The notes: generated from the letters alone by a model not told the origin. Shown: positions 48,059 to 58,869, counted from the first letter of the stretch. The stretch is DNA of 64,000 nucleotides from Pelodera strongyloides (GCA_036852015.1 JAANDG010000206.1:1-64000), one strand, 5' to 3'. Numbers and translations: made by a program.

Positions 48059-49115
48059 AGAGATTCTTGGGCTGTAACAGTGGACTATCGTATGTCTTCC
48101 AATACCGTACTACTCACCGCTTCACTGTCTGCGTCTCTCTTCTTTCGTGGTACCTCAAGTGCAATAGTGGTGTATCCAAAGGCGTCGTGCTAAACATTTT
48201 TCTAAATTATCTTTATAGTCGAGCTTCCTCTTTTTAGATGACATACTGTAACAATGAATTTTTTTACGTTTAACTTATCAAACAATTAAACGACTGGTAC
48301 TGTAAACACGAAATCTTATTATATAAAGGAGAAGAGTTTACTTGGTCTTTTGTTTCGAAACGAAAATTAGAATATCTAAGAGGCTATAAAAGGAGAATCG
48401 GAGCCCAGTGTAGAGCAAGCAAAATCCGAATCTGATTTCATGATTTTTCAAGATACGTTGCAAACGTTCCACACAAGTTTCTGCATCTAAAACATTGAAA
48501 GTCGCCTCAGGCGACGATAGACGTCTGGTAAATTCATAATAGTTTACTTACTTCTTCTCTCTTGGCCCGCTTTGCCTCTTTGGTAGTTGCCTCGGCGGTT
48601 GTTTTCTTAAAAAAAAGACCACGTCAGTTCTATTTATTTTCTTTAGTAATTACTGGGGCGACCAAATCGACAGTATTCATGTGGCTTCAAGGTTTAGTTA
48701 GGTTTCCCGCATAGTTGTCTTAAGTGGAACAATTAGAAAAATCAATACCTATATACTTAATGGGGTTTCCAAGTATCGCTTGCAAAATAGTGTGCCAGTC
48801 TACCGTAATTTTGCGTAATTTTGACACATCCGCACTATAGAAAACCCGTTATCAAAGGTAATTTTTTGTTGAATAAATGATCCCGTGGGGATCGGTCACA
48901 AAAACTGCCTGTAGGCCAAGATACGGTAAATTTTTCGATACTTGGAAGGAAAATCGACCATACTTGGAAACCCCATAATGAATAGTTATTACCTTCACTT
49001 CCTCGCTGCTTCCTTCCCTGCTCTTGCTGTCGCTACTCTCCTCGCGCTTCTTTCTCGTCTCTGGCGTCGTAGAGGACAAACGAAGCTGAACATCAGCGCT
49101 TGGTTGGAACCACTA

Positions 49116-49173
<58 letters not shown>

Positions 49174-52000
49174 AATTTGTTTTACGCTTCAAGAGCGTGC
49201 ATCTGTCTCTCTGCGTCTCTTTCATCTCTCTCTCTTTTTTTTTCTCTCTCTCTCCCCCCCCCTCTCTCTCTCTCTCTTCCTCACCTTCTCTCCCTCCTCC
49301 ACGATGTCGTCATCTCTCTTCCTTCTAACTGTCTCTGTCACCTCTTCGGCGGAGGTGAATCCAGTGTCTTCCTGAGCCTGGATAAAAAAAAAGATATTTG
49401 CTACCTTATTTACAAAATAGTTAAGCTGCAACATTTCCATTCTGATGAAATCTTCCTGCATTAATTTTTTTTCATATTTGAAGTTGAATGTGCGTGGCTT
49501 GTTAAAAGCTGGGGTTCGCTTGCTGTATGTAAGCTAATGCCTTACACTTATCGGCTTAGAAAGGTGTAGAATCGTCCTGTATTTTCCTTTAAATACATCA
49601 TAATAGTCCTTACCACGTCCCGCCGTCCTTCTCCTTCTGGTTGTTCTCTCTTCTTGCGGCTTACCGGAGGATAGCCGTCATCTCCAACTTGATCGTTCTT
49701 TGCGACCTAAAAATTTTTTTTTCAAGTTTATCTTACATGCTACGCAATGCTGTAGTACGGCGGTACAGCCTTTAAGTAGTAGCTCTGCAAGTAAAAGCTC
49801 GTATGCGACATTTTTGTCTAAAAAAAATAGTTGGCGAGCAAGCGTAAATCGCATGCTGACAATGCCAGATGATTTAACCAGAATTTCGGCTGGCACAGCG
49901 GTCCTTTGGTAGCAACTTCATAACCCTTCACAAGATTTCTTTATCTTTCACAATATTTCTGCTTACATAAATGCTCACCACTTCTTCGCTGCTACTATCC
50001 TCGGTATCTCTTCGCTTTCTTGTTTCATCGACGGCCAGGGCGACACCCTGAAATTGAGGGCCGCACAGTATTTAGTATATTTTGCTGTAGCCGTCCGCTG
50101 ACATATCTCACGGTATAGTTAGTAGTCTTTCAACAACATGTTAAGGTTGGATAATCGACTTTGATCGAATTTTGTTTGATAATCTTATTAAAGGGATCGG
50201 TTCACCTGAAATAGTGTCTGTTTTTTTTTTGTTTCTTTATTTTCTATAAGGGGGTAGTGTTCTATTTCAATTCTCATGAAGATATTGGGTGATAAAGTGG
50301 TGGATTGATCGGTTCGGACTGCAAAAAGGATAATTGTCCTACTTGTTTGTACCCCCCCCCCCCCAAAAAAAAAACAGACACTATTTCAGGTGAACCGATC
50401 CCTTTAATATGGGTTGTTTGTTGGTTCCCTACCACATCTTCGCTGCCGTCCTCAGCGGTATCTCTTCGCTTTCTCAGTTTGAGTTCCTCTACTGCAAGTG
50501 CGACACCCTGGAAAAGAGAGCGTTTGTATGGCATAGGGAACGTAGTTAGTGTCACAAGCGTGTGGATGAATTTGCAGCTCTATGGGGTTTGCATTGGTAC
50601 AGCTGCCACAAGCTCACCAATTGATGTCACTGCAATGTTTCTGAAACCCTCGCTTTTATTCACAAGATTCTGACGCCTTGCTAGTTCTGACCCGGAAAAA
50701 TGCTCCGTGTCTTGCCTTGCACAAATCACACAGCTACCAATTTAAAAATAAGTTTCTGAGTACGCACATCTTTATCACCGGTTGCCTCGTCGTCTTTAGT
50801 GGTCTCATCCGCCTCGCGCTTCTTTCTAGTGAGAACTACGGCATGATTCATATCTTGATGGACGTATAGCTGAAACGGGTCGGATTAGTCTCATGCACTG
50901 TAGTAGCTGTCATGGCATTGACCTTAGGCCGTATTCACCAACACGCCGGGAGCCCTCACTGGCCTCCCCAACTAGCTAGAATGCGCAAGAAGAAGATATT
51001 CAGAGCGCTGGACATAAGGACTAGGGAGGACTATTTGTGTGTTGGTGACGGTTTTCTTTGTATGTGTGTGTGTGTGTGTGTTTTTTAACGCCACCCTATG
51101 CATATCAAAACTCACATCGCTATCCTCGTCCTGTAGAGCTGTCGCGTCCTCGTCCTCGTCTCCCGTAGCCTCAGTCTGTCTTGTTTTGCGTTCCTCAGGT
51201 TTTTCCTCCGGAGCGGGTTCGTCTCCGGGCGCCTCTTCGGGCGCGCCCTCAGGTCCGCCCTCTGGGACGGTCTCGACAGCGGGCGCAGGAGGTACATGCA
51301 CGTTAAAATGTGTCGAGTGCTCCAAATGCTCCTCTTCCTTACTCTAAATAAATTGTACTTACATCACGGGTAAATACTTACTTACCTCACGGCCTCAGAA
51401 AAATAAAACAGTATGCTGGAAATTTTTTGCAGTTTAAATAGATTGCCCAACTCTGAAACCAATTTTATTGTAATGCACAACATCAGCAATATAGGGTTTT
51501 CAAACTTCATTGCGTGTCATGACATGACATGACTGCTCAAACCACATTTGGAATATATTGTATGAGTATGAGCGACCTTTTTTGTTGGAATCGAACCCGC
51601 GTCAATGAATTGAAGGTCCAGTGCGCTAACCACTAGGCTACCATTACCCACCTCATCAGCATCTCTCTTGACTACATCGATTGGGGGTGGTAGTCCCGCT
51701 GCGGCTGGTGGAGGTGGTGGAGAAGCTCCTCCGGGAGCTCCTGGAGCTCCTGTTGGAGGCGGACCTCCTGCTCCAGGCGGGGGACCTCCTGGAGGTGGGG
51801 ATCCTAAAACTCTTTCTCAATTAATATATTAATTGTTATTATCACGGGATGTGTTCTTCGGGATTATGATTATGCACTCTTTGAGTGTTAGCTGCACACC
51901 GCGGATGATGTCAATTTTACGTACAAAACAAGGTAAACGAGCGGCAAACTTTGGATTAAACGTGAGGTGGATTATGTAGCCGAAAATAAGAGAGAGAGAA

Positions 52001-52033
<33 letters not shown>

Positions 52034-52366
52034 GAGTGAGAGCGAGAAAGAGAGAGAGAGAGAGAAAGAGAGAGAGGAACGGGAGAGAGAGAAAGAGAAA
52101 GATAGAAAGAGAGAGAGAGAGACCCGAAGGAAGGCTTCAACTACAGTGTTTCTGAGGCATGTCCATATTGATGCTGATTTTGAACGGACTGCTCTTCTTC
52201 AATATATGTATGCAATGAAATTTAAAATATTATTTTATTTGTAAGCCAGGGCTTTTCTAACGGTTAAATTCCTGCCTGGAGGTCGTGAACCTTGAGGCGG
52301 AGGTCCACTGGGTTCCTGTGCAATAATACAAACACTCAATCCAAGTAGTAGGATTAGTTTTAACAT
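44291..52366 (-). CDS. Secreted multi-exon repeat protein with 15 furin-type cleavage sites
   Basis: Family not recognised. Exons in transcript order: 52291-52366, 51652-51803, 51116-51343, 50768-50869, 50433-50507, 49979-50047, 49614-49706, 49285-49377, 48993-49085, 48552-48605, 48118-48189, 47773-47853, 47487-47585, 46353-46436, 45981-46064, 45432-45524, 44910-44996, 44664-44744, 44291-44362; 595 aa. Residues 1-17 are a signal peptide (MLKLILLLGLSVCIIAQ). Residues 27-70 are Pro/Gly-rich, ending VVKRDADE; 77-152 very acidic with RKTR. Exons 4-18 (residues 153-572) each hold one R-x-[KR]-R: RKKR, RKRR, RKRR, RKKR, RRKR, RKKR, RAKR, RKKR, RQKR, RKKR, RKRR, RKKR, RKKR, RKRR, REKR, always followed by D or E. 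Each unit is Ala/Val/Thr-rich before the site and Glu/Asp/Ser-rich after it. Exons 3-19 are all phase 0-0, as in tandem exon duplication. Likely a convertase-processed polyprotein; product function unknown. Convergent with peroxidase 2, divergent from the gene at 54560. Confidence 0.85.
45236..45416. mobile_element. MITE family A, copy 8
   Basis: Both terminal repeats present; ends 16 bp below exon 16 of the repeat-protein gene (45432-45524). Confidence 0.8.
45857..45936. repeat. (CT)n tract
   Basis: In the intron after exon 15 of the repeat-protein gene. Confidence 0.95.
46627..47059. mobile_element. MITE family A, copy 9, split by a Helitron
   Basis: The left half is 46627-46702 and the right half 46954-47059, with Helitron copy 3 between them. 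The right end runs into a truncated family F repeat (TTTCGATTTCCTCAATTG). Confidence 0.85.
46703..46953 (+). mobile_element. Short non-autonomous Helitron, copy 3, inside a MITE
   Basis: Starts TCTTATTATATAAAGGAGAA, ends GCCTCAGGCGGC plus GATAGCCGTCTGG. The flanks ...ATGAACA and TAAATTA... join to the continuous sequence found in other copies of the surrounding MITE, so the empty site is known and insertion between A and T without target duplication is seen directly. Confidence 0.85.
47060..47477. mobile_element. Fold-back family F, copy 2 (left end lost)
   Basis: Matches the 3943 copy but starts inside the left arm, at its junction with MITE A copy 9. Right end CTCTCCCTTTAA, about 10 bp from exon 13 of the repeat-protein gene. 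Confidence 0.8.
47910..48056. repeat. (GA)n tract
   Basis: In the intron between exons 11 and 12 of the repeat-protein gene. Confidence 0.95.
48314..48528 (+). mobile_element. Short non-autonomous Helitron, copy 4
   Basis: Starts TCTTATTATATAAAGGAGAA after A and ends with the perfect hairpin GTCGCCTCAGGCGAC then GATAGACGTCTGG before T. It lies in an intron of the repeat-protein gene, 24 bp from exon 10 (48552-48605). Confidence 0.8.
49117..49171. repeat. (CT)n tract
   Basis: In the intron between exons 8 and 9 of the repeat-protein gene; a second CT-rich stretch (49224-49284) reaches the donor of exon 8. Confidence 0.95.
50188..50407. mobile_element. Fold-back family D, copy 1
   Basis: Ends TTAAAGGGATCGGTTCACCT and its inverse. 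In the intron between exons 5 and 6 of the repeat-protein gene. Confidence 0.8.
51580..51650 (-). repeat. tRNA-like sequence next to an exon donor
   Basis: Minus strand: GTAGCCTAGTGGTTAGCGCA and GGGTTCGATTCC, starting a few bases after the donor of exon 2 of the repeat-protein gene. Confidence 0.45.
51988..52122. repeat. (GA)n tract
   Basis: In intron 1 of the repeat-protein gene. Confidence 0.95.
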
Positions 52367-52376
52367 CTGAAATAAG
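52367..52376 (-). promoter_or_regulatory. Probable spliced-leader acceptor of the repeat-protein gene
   Basis: On the minus strand CTTATTTCAG directly abuts the ATG, a layout common at spliced-leader sites. A fold-back MITE ends only about 5 bp further upstream, so the outron must lie within or beyond it. Confidence 0.5.
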
Positions 52377-52381
52377 AAGTT

Positions 52382-52555
52382 TAAAGCGAAATACCTGCCG
52401 GTTTTTGAAACATCGAGTACACCAGCATTCTTATGCAGCTTATGCAATTGAACATAAATTAGAATAAAAAATCGAGCTAACTTCGAGTTACTTAGTATAC
52501 ATAAGAATACGATTGTAAACAATGCGTCTCAAAAACCGGCAGGTATTTCGCTTTA
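52382..52555. mobile_element. MITE family A, copy 10, at the 5' end of the repeat-protein gene
   Basis: Complete copy whose inner end is about 15 bp from the start codon (52366) of the minus-strand gene. Confidence 0.85.
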
Positions 52556-53603
52556 ACAAAAATAGGTTAAACACAGAATGTGAAATATGGAAACAACCCT
52601 TTGTTTGTCTGGCCGTCAGAACAGCGCCAAGCTCTAATGTGGCGCGGAGAAAGTCGAAACATGCGCGCCAAATTCTCGCCGCGCACCTCTCGCTAGGAAC
52701 TCGCGAACGCAATGGCTCTCTGGCTTAAACATGGCGTAGTTCGAACGAGGTCACCGCGCATAACTCGAAATTCATCAAGAAAGTCCTACTAGCCTTTCCC
52801 AAACGAAAATATGGATTGAACATTAGCTTCATGCAAAACCAAATTTTCAAAATCGAATAATAACTGAGCTAACATGAATTTCATGAAGAATCGTAATCGA
52901 AGGATGAAAATTAAATTAAAACTGTATTTTGCTAAATTATTAAATTTGTAAATTATTGTAGTTAAATAGTCGTGTAAATCTCCAACTTGGCCTAAATGAT
53001 CCATTATATGGTGGTATAAATATAAATACCCCTATCCTCCAATTATGCAAAAAATCCGGTTTTGTTCCCCCTTTACTGTGGCCTGAGCTAATCCCCGCTA
53101 ATGATCTATTTTGTAGCGCAGACAGAGCGCTTACGGGTTCAAAATAAAACCAACCCTACTTTTTTCGTTGACTGGAAAAACAATGGAGCTGATGAGTAAT
53201 ATATCATTACCATGTGTGTAGTTTGTATTCAGTATCCTTGTTATGCTTATGATGGGGTCTACAAGTATCCTGAAAAGTTACCGTATTTTGGAACAACATG
53301 AGAATAGTTTTTCAAATTTCATATTATATATGCAGGCTTCGCGCAAAAATACGGTAGTATTTCAGAAACATACCGAATTTTTTGGGATGTTTGTAGACCC
53401 CATAAGTAAAAATAGTCTACTTCAAGAGCCTTTATTCGAGGTTCTAGGATAGCGCAATAGAGCCCTCAGAAGCATGCAGATCAGGCAACGAGCCAGAAGA
53501 CAACTTTTTTTCTTCGTAATGGTGAATGTTTGTCATCGTTGATAGTGCACGACGGAATAAAGAGGTGCTCTAACCTCTCGACGAGAATCTATCCTAACCT
53601 TCT

Positions 53604-53734
53604 GAGGCCATATTCACCGCTCCGATTCCCTCGGGGAACTATTCTCTGGGGAAGAAAATAGCACTCTAAAGTGAGACACGCAGAGAAAAAGACGGGGAAT
53701 TCCCCATGGTGAATTGAGTGGTGAATATGGCCTC
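53604..53734. mobile_element. Fold-back family I, copy 2
   Basis: Same ends as copy 1 (GAGGCCATATTCACC). Lies between the divergent repeat-protein and secreted-protein genes. A diverged third copy is at about 56971-57092. Confidence 0.8.
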
Positions 53735-53849
53735 TGGGAGCCCACTGACAATGAGTCGTCACACTAACAATCTTTAATTTTCCACTTTTTTCCAGTCATG
53801 ACGCCTTCACTACGCACTAGCCCTGTATCCTCGACGACATGACATCTCG

Positions 53850-54095
53850 CTCATGTTCATGACACCTAGCACATGTTCATGACACCTAGCTCATGTTCAT
53901 GACTCCCAGTTCATGTTCATGACACCTAGCTCATGTTCATGACTCCCAGTTCATGTTCATGACACCTAGCTCATGTTCATGACACCTAGCTCATGCCCAT
54001 GACACGTAGCTCATGTTCATGGCACCTAGCTCATGTTCATGGCACCTATCTCATGTTGATGACACCTAGCTCATGTTCATGACATGACGCCAATC
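53850..54095. repeat. 20-bp tandem repeat TCATGTTCATGACACCTAGC
   Basis: About twelve units with few changes, in the region between the divergent repeat-protein and secreted-protein genes. Confidence 0.95.
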
Positions 54096-54559
54096 TCATG
54101 TTGTGTACAATAAACGTTTACAATAAAGCTGCAAAGCTAGGTAACACGCTGAGGAGAATCGTTTTCCTATTTGCGTTTTCGATTTGAGGGGTGAAACGTA
54201 CATTCAGGACATAAATACAATCATATATTAGCTTACAGTTAGCTAAATTAGCAATTGGCTTATCCGTTTAGCATACAAGTTGAATATGCTAAACTTATAT
54301 TCTAAACATCCTGATACTGCCAACGAACTCCACAGGGGAAATCCGCCTGAAAAAAGACATCGCGTAGACATCGCGCAAAGCAAAAGATGCTGTTGAGAGG
54401 TATGGTTCAATAATTTAATTACCAGTTTCCCTCAAACTTCCAATAAACAATGAACAATTTCCTGAAATGATATTTGTATGTTCCGGACGTATTTCAGTAG
54501 GGTTCCAGAAGCATAAGTTTCACAAACCGGCAGTTATATCGCTTGAATTCACTTATTTT

Positions 54560-57500
54560 ATGCCTTACGTAACTTTACTTTCAGCGTTCTTGTTGTGGTT
54601 TTGTCTTGTGAGTCACAAGGCATGGGCACAGGAGGAGACGACAACAGTTGGTAAGCTCGCAGGTATGCTCTAAAATTCGAAAAAAAAAATTAATTTCAAA
54701 ATGCGACCCATATCATGCTGGCACACACACACACGCACACACACACACACACACACATACACACACACGCACACACGCACACACATACGCACACACAGAC
54801 ACACGCACGCACACACCACACACACACACACGCACACACATACACACACACGCACACACATACACAAAAACACCCACATGCACACACGTACGTATTCCCT
54901 CATACGCGCACTCTGCCAAACAAATGAGCTGATCATACTTTATCTGCATAACACATAAACACACTTTCTCATAAAAACAGTTGTCGATATTCGGGGGTGA
55001 AAATATTTTTTTGAAACAAATATTTATTCTGTATATTTGTAGAAATAACTCCGGAACCAGATCTGACCAGCTACCGAGACGGATACAATATCACAAAAGC
55101 AGAAGTGGTACGTAGCAAGTTTGCCGCTTTAAAGCGAAATAGCGGCGGTTTTTGAAACATATCGAGTACACCAACAGTCTTATGCAAATGAGGATGAATT
55201 AGAATTAAAAACGGAGTTAAATTCGAGCAACTTAGCATAAATATAAACGATGCGTTTCAAAAACCGGCCGGTATTTCGCTTCAACACATGTTGCGTGCGT
55301 TAGTATCTTATTATATAAAGGAGAAGAGTTTACTTTTTTTGTTTGAAGCCGCGTGTGAACGCAACGAAATCCTTTCACAAAGAAAATTTTCTATTCACAA
55401 TCGAATGAGAACATACAAAATCTTTGCCGCTGGCGGGATTCGAACCCACAGCAGCACCAACTCTCTCGCTTCACAGCCCAACGCTCTACCTGCTGAGCTA
55501 TGCTAGCTTATCACAAGGATAATCCTCTGCCCTACATACAGCACCTTCAATATCAAATTTGCATGGTAGCATTAGTCGAGTGGTGATCCAAACTGATTAT
55601 TATACGTTTCCACAATCAGAGACGTGTGAATGTGTGGGAGGAGAAAGAGACGAGAGTTAACTTTTTAAATTGTAGCAATCCTTTTTTTAAATAGGGTAAC
55701 AATCGGCCGAAGGCCTATTCCTCCAGTCGAAGAAGAGCCCGTAGGGCTCTTCGAACGGCTGGTGGGAGTATAAATGCATTGCTGAATGTGCCGTGTGTTG
55801 TACCAGAACCACATCGATATACTTAAATTATATACTTTATGTTCGTAGTAAACGTTGCATATGTTTATGATATATTCCATTTTCAGGTGAAAGAATGTGA
55901 CGAAGTGAACGTGGTAATTATTTTGTTAGAATTTTATTGCTTTCTAGCAGTTCTGAGCCACAGCTCCTGTCTTCTGTTCTGAGTGTTGGTGATATCTGCC
56001 CCGTTTATTCCTTTTCGAATAGTTCTCAGTTCAAACTTATCGCGCGGGTATTCTAAGACGAGGAAAAAATAAGCTTGTAGTTCAGCCAATCAGAAGATTG
56101 CTAATTAGAAGACCTAATTAGAAGATAATTATAATGAGTGTCCTTCCCTAAATGTGGTGTTTTTATTCCAGCTCCAGCCAAGACACCGATTTATCGATCT
56201 CTGTTTGGAAGGTTTATGCGGATGGAAATACGATTCCGGTGCATGTTCTATGATCCCCTTTCGTGCAAAAAAACTCGAACCAAAAATCAAGCAAATGGAA
56301 CCGTTTTTGCGAAAGGTAAGTTCGGCAAAATTAATAATTTGTACAGGAAAGTGGAAGCCCCGATATGGCCCCGATCAAGTCCCGATTTTTTGAGGGACTT
56401 GATCGGGCCCTATCGAGGTTTTTGGTTTCCCATATGGTTCATTCCATTGGTGGCGAATTGTGACCTAGTGCCCCCATCCCTTTAAAGGGATCGGCTCACC
56501 TCAAATCGTGTCTGTTTTTTCTGTTTCTTTATTTTCTATAAGGGATAATAAAAATTTGGAATACAAAAAGTAGTGTTATATTTCAATACTCACGAAGATA
56601 TTAGGTGATAAAGTGGTGGATCGATCGGCCCGAAATGAAAATGTGTTAATTGTCCCATACAAACAAGGCAGGACAATTACACTTTTTCATTTCGGGCCGA
56701 TCGATCCACCACTTTATCACCTAATATCTTCGTGAGTATTGAAATATAACACTACTTTTTGAATTCCAAATTTTTATTATCCCTTATAGAAAATAAAGAA
56801 ACAAAAAAAACAGGCACAATTTAAGGTGAGCCGATCCCTTTAACTAACAATTTCTAATTAATTCCAGTTTAGATTCGCCCGGACCTCGTACATGCCATTG
56901 GCTACTGCACTGATTGGGTGGTAGGTATCTTACCAACTTTAATAAAAATCAGCAATTCGAAAGACACCTGAGACCATATTCACCACTCCGATTCCCTCGG
57001 GAAAACATTCCCTGGGGAAAGAAATAGCATTCTAATGTGAGGAAAGCAGAAAATGACGGGGTATTCCTCCTGGGGATTTGAATGGTGAATACGGATTCAG
57101 ATCGTCGATTCAGTGTAGGGGTAGCGGTGAGCGGGGTAGCGTCGGTGACCAGTGTGCGATAGCTTTTGTGGGTCTGCCCATTTGGTGACCAATTTGTGAC
57201 CTATTCGTGACCAACTTTCATTGAAAATTGTCACCAAATGGATACGAAACAGTCACGAGCAATTATTCCATTTTCCTGTGAATGCGCGCGCAACTTGCGT
57301 CCCGCGCTAAATAGGCGACAAATCTGTTGGCACCTTTTTGCTCATTTCGTTGCGCGGCGTGTGTTGTGCCCCAAAGTTGCGGTGCGCAAGTGCAATGGAT
57401 TATTTACATTCAGCATATCGATTGCGGCCTTCTTGGCTCGGATGATAGCGCACTGTTTTACTGCGGCAGTCTACTGCATTACGATTCCCAGCTTCTGAAG

Positions 57501-58825
57501 CGGTTGGGCAAATCCGACCTCGTATGGAGCGAACTGTCTTTAATTTATGTGAGTTGTGTTTAAGTTATGTAGCAAGACATAAATTCGATGTGCAAATTTG
57601 TATGTAAAGGTTTATTGATAAAAAACGACAAGTACAAAATGCCAAGGTAACAAATTTGCAGGTTATTGATTTTTTGAGGGTCGAAACGTAATCCAACGGT
57701 AACAAACGAACCGGTGCGTCCAGGGGTGGCTGCCCACCTATTTCGGGCCTAGTGTAGGCGGCACACCGGCCCAGGGTGGACCTGGTGTAGGTCTAAGAAC
57801 GCTTGTATTTTGGTTCGCCTACACCACGCTTACAGCGGGCCCACGCCAGGCGTACCAGCCACCTTTTCTGTGTCTCTCGAGACGTTTCCCATTTCTGGGC
57901 GAGGTGTATTAGAGGTGTTGGAGGCGGCCCACATTTTTCGGGCCCAGTGTAGGCCTGTAGGCCGCGCCCCGGCCAAGTCCTCAGTCCTAAGCAGCCGTTT
58001 CACTCACATACAAAAATACCCGAATGCGCTTCTTTTGAAGAGTTGTGGTGAACAGTTGGCCTATTCATTCCAAGCGATTGAAACGTAGAAAGTGTCGTGG
58101 CGGAGCTCTTGTTTTGTTCAACAACCTGTCCCTTTAAAGTGAACTGCCGGCCGGTTTTTGAAACGCATCTCAAGTACTTGGATTCCTATGCATTCATGCT
58201 TAATGGGGTCTAACTGGGGTCTAGTTTTTATGTTAATTTTTGCTCATTTGCATATGCTGTATAAGAAAGGAGGTGTACGCAATGCGTTTCAAAAACCGGC
58301 CGGTATTTCGCTTTAATGTAATAAGATTGCAATAGCCTCCGGCGATGGTTGCCTAACTTTACGCAGTATACGCCCAGGTAGATGTGAATTTTTGCTATTA
58401 TCCCAGTGAATGTGTTTATATTTTCAGGCAAGCATCGCATTCGCCAAGAAGTATTTCGCTGGACAGCCCTGTGATCGCTTTCAAGACCCAGGGAAACAAC
58501 GTTTGTACACGAAACACGATCTTTGTGTTGATAAACTTGATAAACGTCCTGCATGCCAGTTTGTCCCAGCCGTTGTTTCACTCGCGTGCAATGTGAGTAC
58601 CGTTTAAAGCGAAATACAGGCCGTTTTTTGAAACGAGTGCACCTGAATTGATATACAGCATATGTAGATGAGCATAATTAGAATAAAAAATGGGTCCCAA
58701 TTCCACCCCATCTAGTATAAATATATAAGAAGGCAGTTGTCCACGATGCGTTACAAAAACCGGCCGGTATTTCGCTTTAAGTATTAACTATTAAAAAAGA
58801 AACGAAATAAATAAATTTACAGTAA
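54560..58825 (+). CDS. Secreted cysteine-containing protein, unknown family
   Basis: Not recognised. Exons: 54560-54650, 55043-55107, 55887-55913 (27-nt microexon), 56172-56315, 56873-56920, 57414-57548, 58428-58592, then possibly a last exon that starts with a TAA at 58823. This gives 225 aa. Residues 1-25 form a signal peptide (hydrophobic core LLSAFLLWFCL, cleavage after AWA). The mature part has eleven cysteines in exons 3-7 (for example FIDLCLEGLCGW, GYCTDWV, HIDCGLLG, AGQPCDRF, LACN), so a disulphide-bonded extracellular domain is likely. All introns after the first are phase 0. Exon 5 could start 5 bp earlier, but only the TTTAG acceptor keeps the frame into exon 6. The final exon is the weakest part: it is supported only by TTTACAG followed by TAA, with AATAAA near 58977. 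The gene might instead continue past the retroelement region. Confidence 0.68.
54721..54870. repeat. (CA)n tract
   Basis: CA microsatellite in intron 1 of the secreted-protein gene. Confidence 0.95.
55129..55282. mobile_element. MITE family A, copy 11
   Basis: Slightly shortened copy about 22 bp after exon 2 of the secreted-protein gene; a Helitron-like element follows 23 bp later. Confidence 0.8.
55306..55762 (+). mobile_element. Helitron-like element with a different 3' hairpin, copy 5
   Basis: The same 5' end (TCTTATTATATAAAGGAGAA after A), but the 3' end is a different hairpin, GAAGAGCCC-GTA-GGGCTCTTC, followed by GAACGGCTGG and T. A minus-strand tRNA-like stretch lies inside. It sits in an intron of the secreted-protein gene, before the 27-nt exon. 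Confidence 0.6.
55427..55507 (-). repeat. tRNA-like sequence inside Helitron-like copy 5
   Basis: Minus strand: TAGCTCAGCAGGTAGAGCG and GGGTTCGAATCCCGCC. A- and B-boxes are excellent; the anticodon stem is not. Confidence 0.5.
56481..56843. mobile_element. Fold-back family D, copy 2
   Basis: Long copy: the ends TTTAAAGGGATCGGCTCACC and inverse enclose two arms of about 175 bp that are inverted repeats of each other. It ends about 30 bp before exon 5 of the secreted-protein gene. Confidence 0.85.
58135..58315. mobile_element. MITE family A, copy 12
   Basis: Complete copy in the intron before exon 7 of the secreted-protein gene. Confidence 0.8.
58605..58779. mobile_element. MITE family A, copy 13
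   Basis: Complete copy starting 12 bp after the donor of exon 7 of the secreted-protein gene. Confidence 0.8.
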
Positions 58826-58869
58826 TAATAGGAAAAGTGTAAAGGAGAGTATTGATTGATAGATAAAGT

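Larger units (their letters stand above)
52556..54559. other. Divergent promoter region
   Basis: Between the start of the repeat-protein gene (-) and the secreted-protein gene (+). Contains fold-back family I copy 2 and the 20-bp tandem array. No other exon is supported. Confidence 0.5.
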
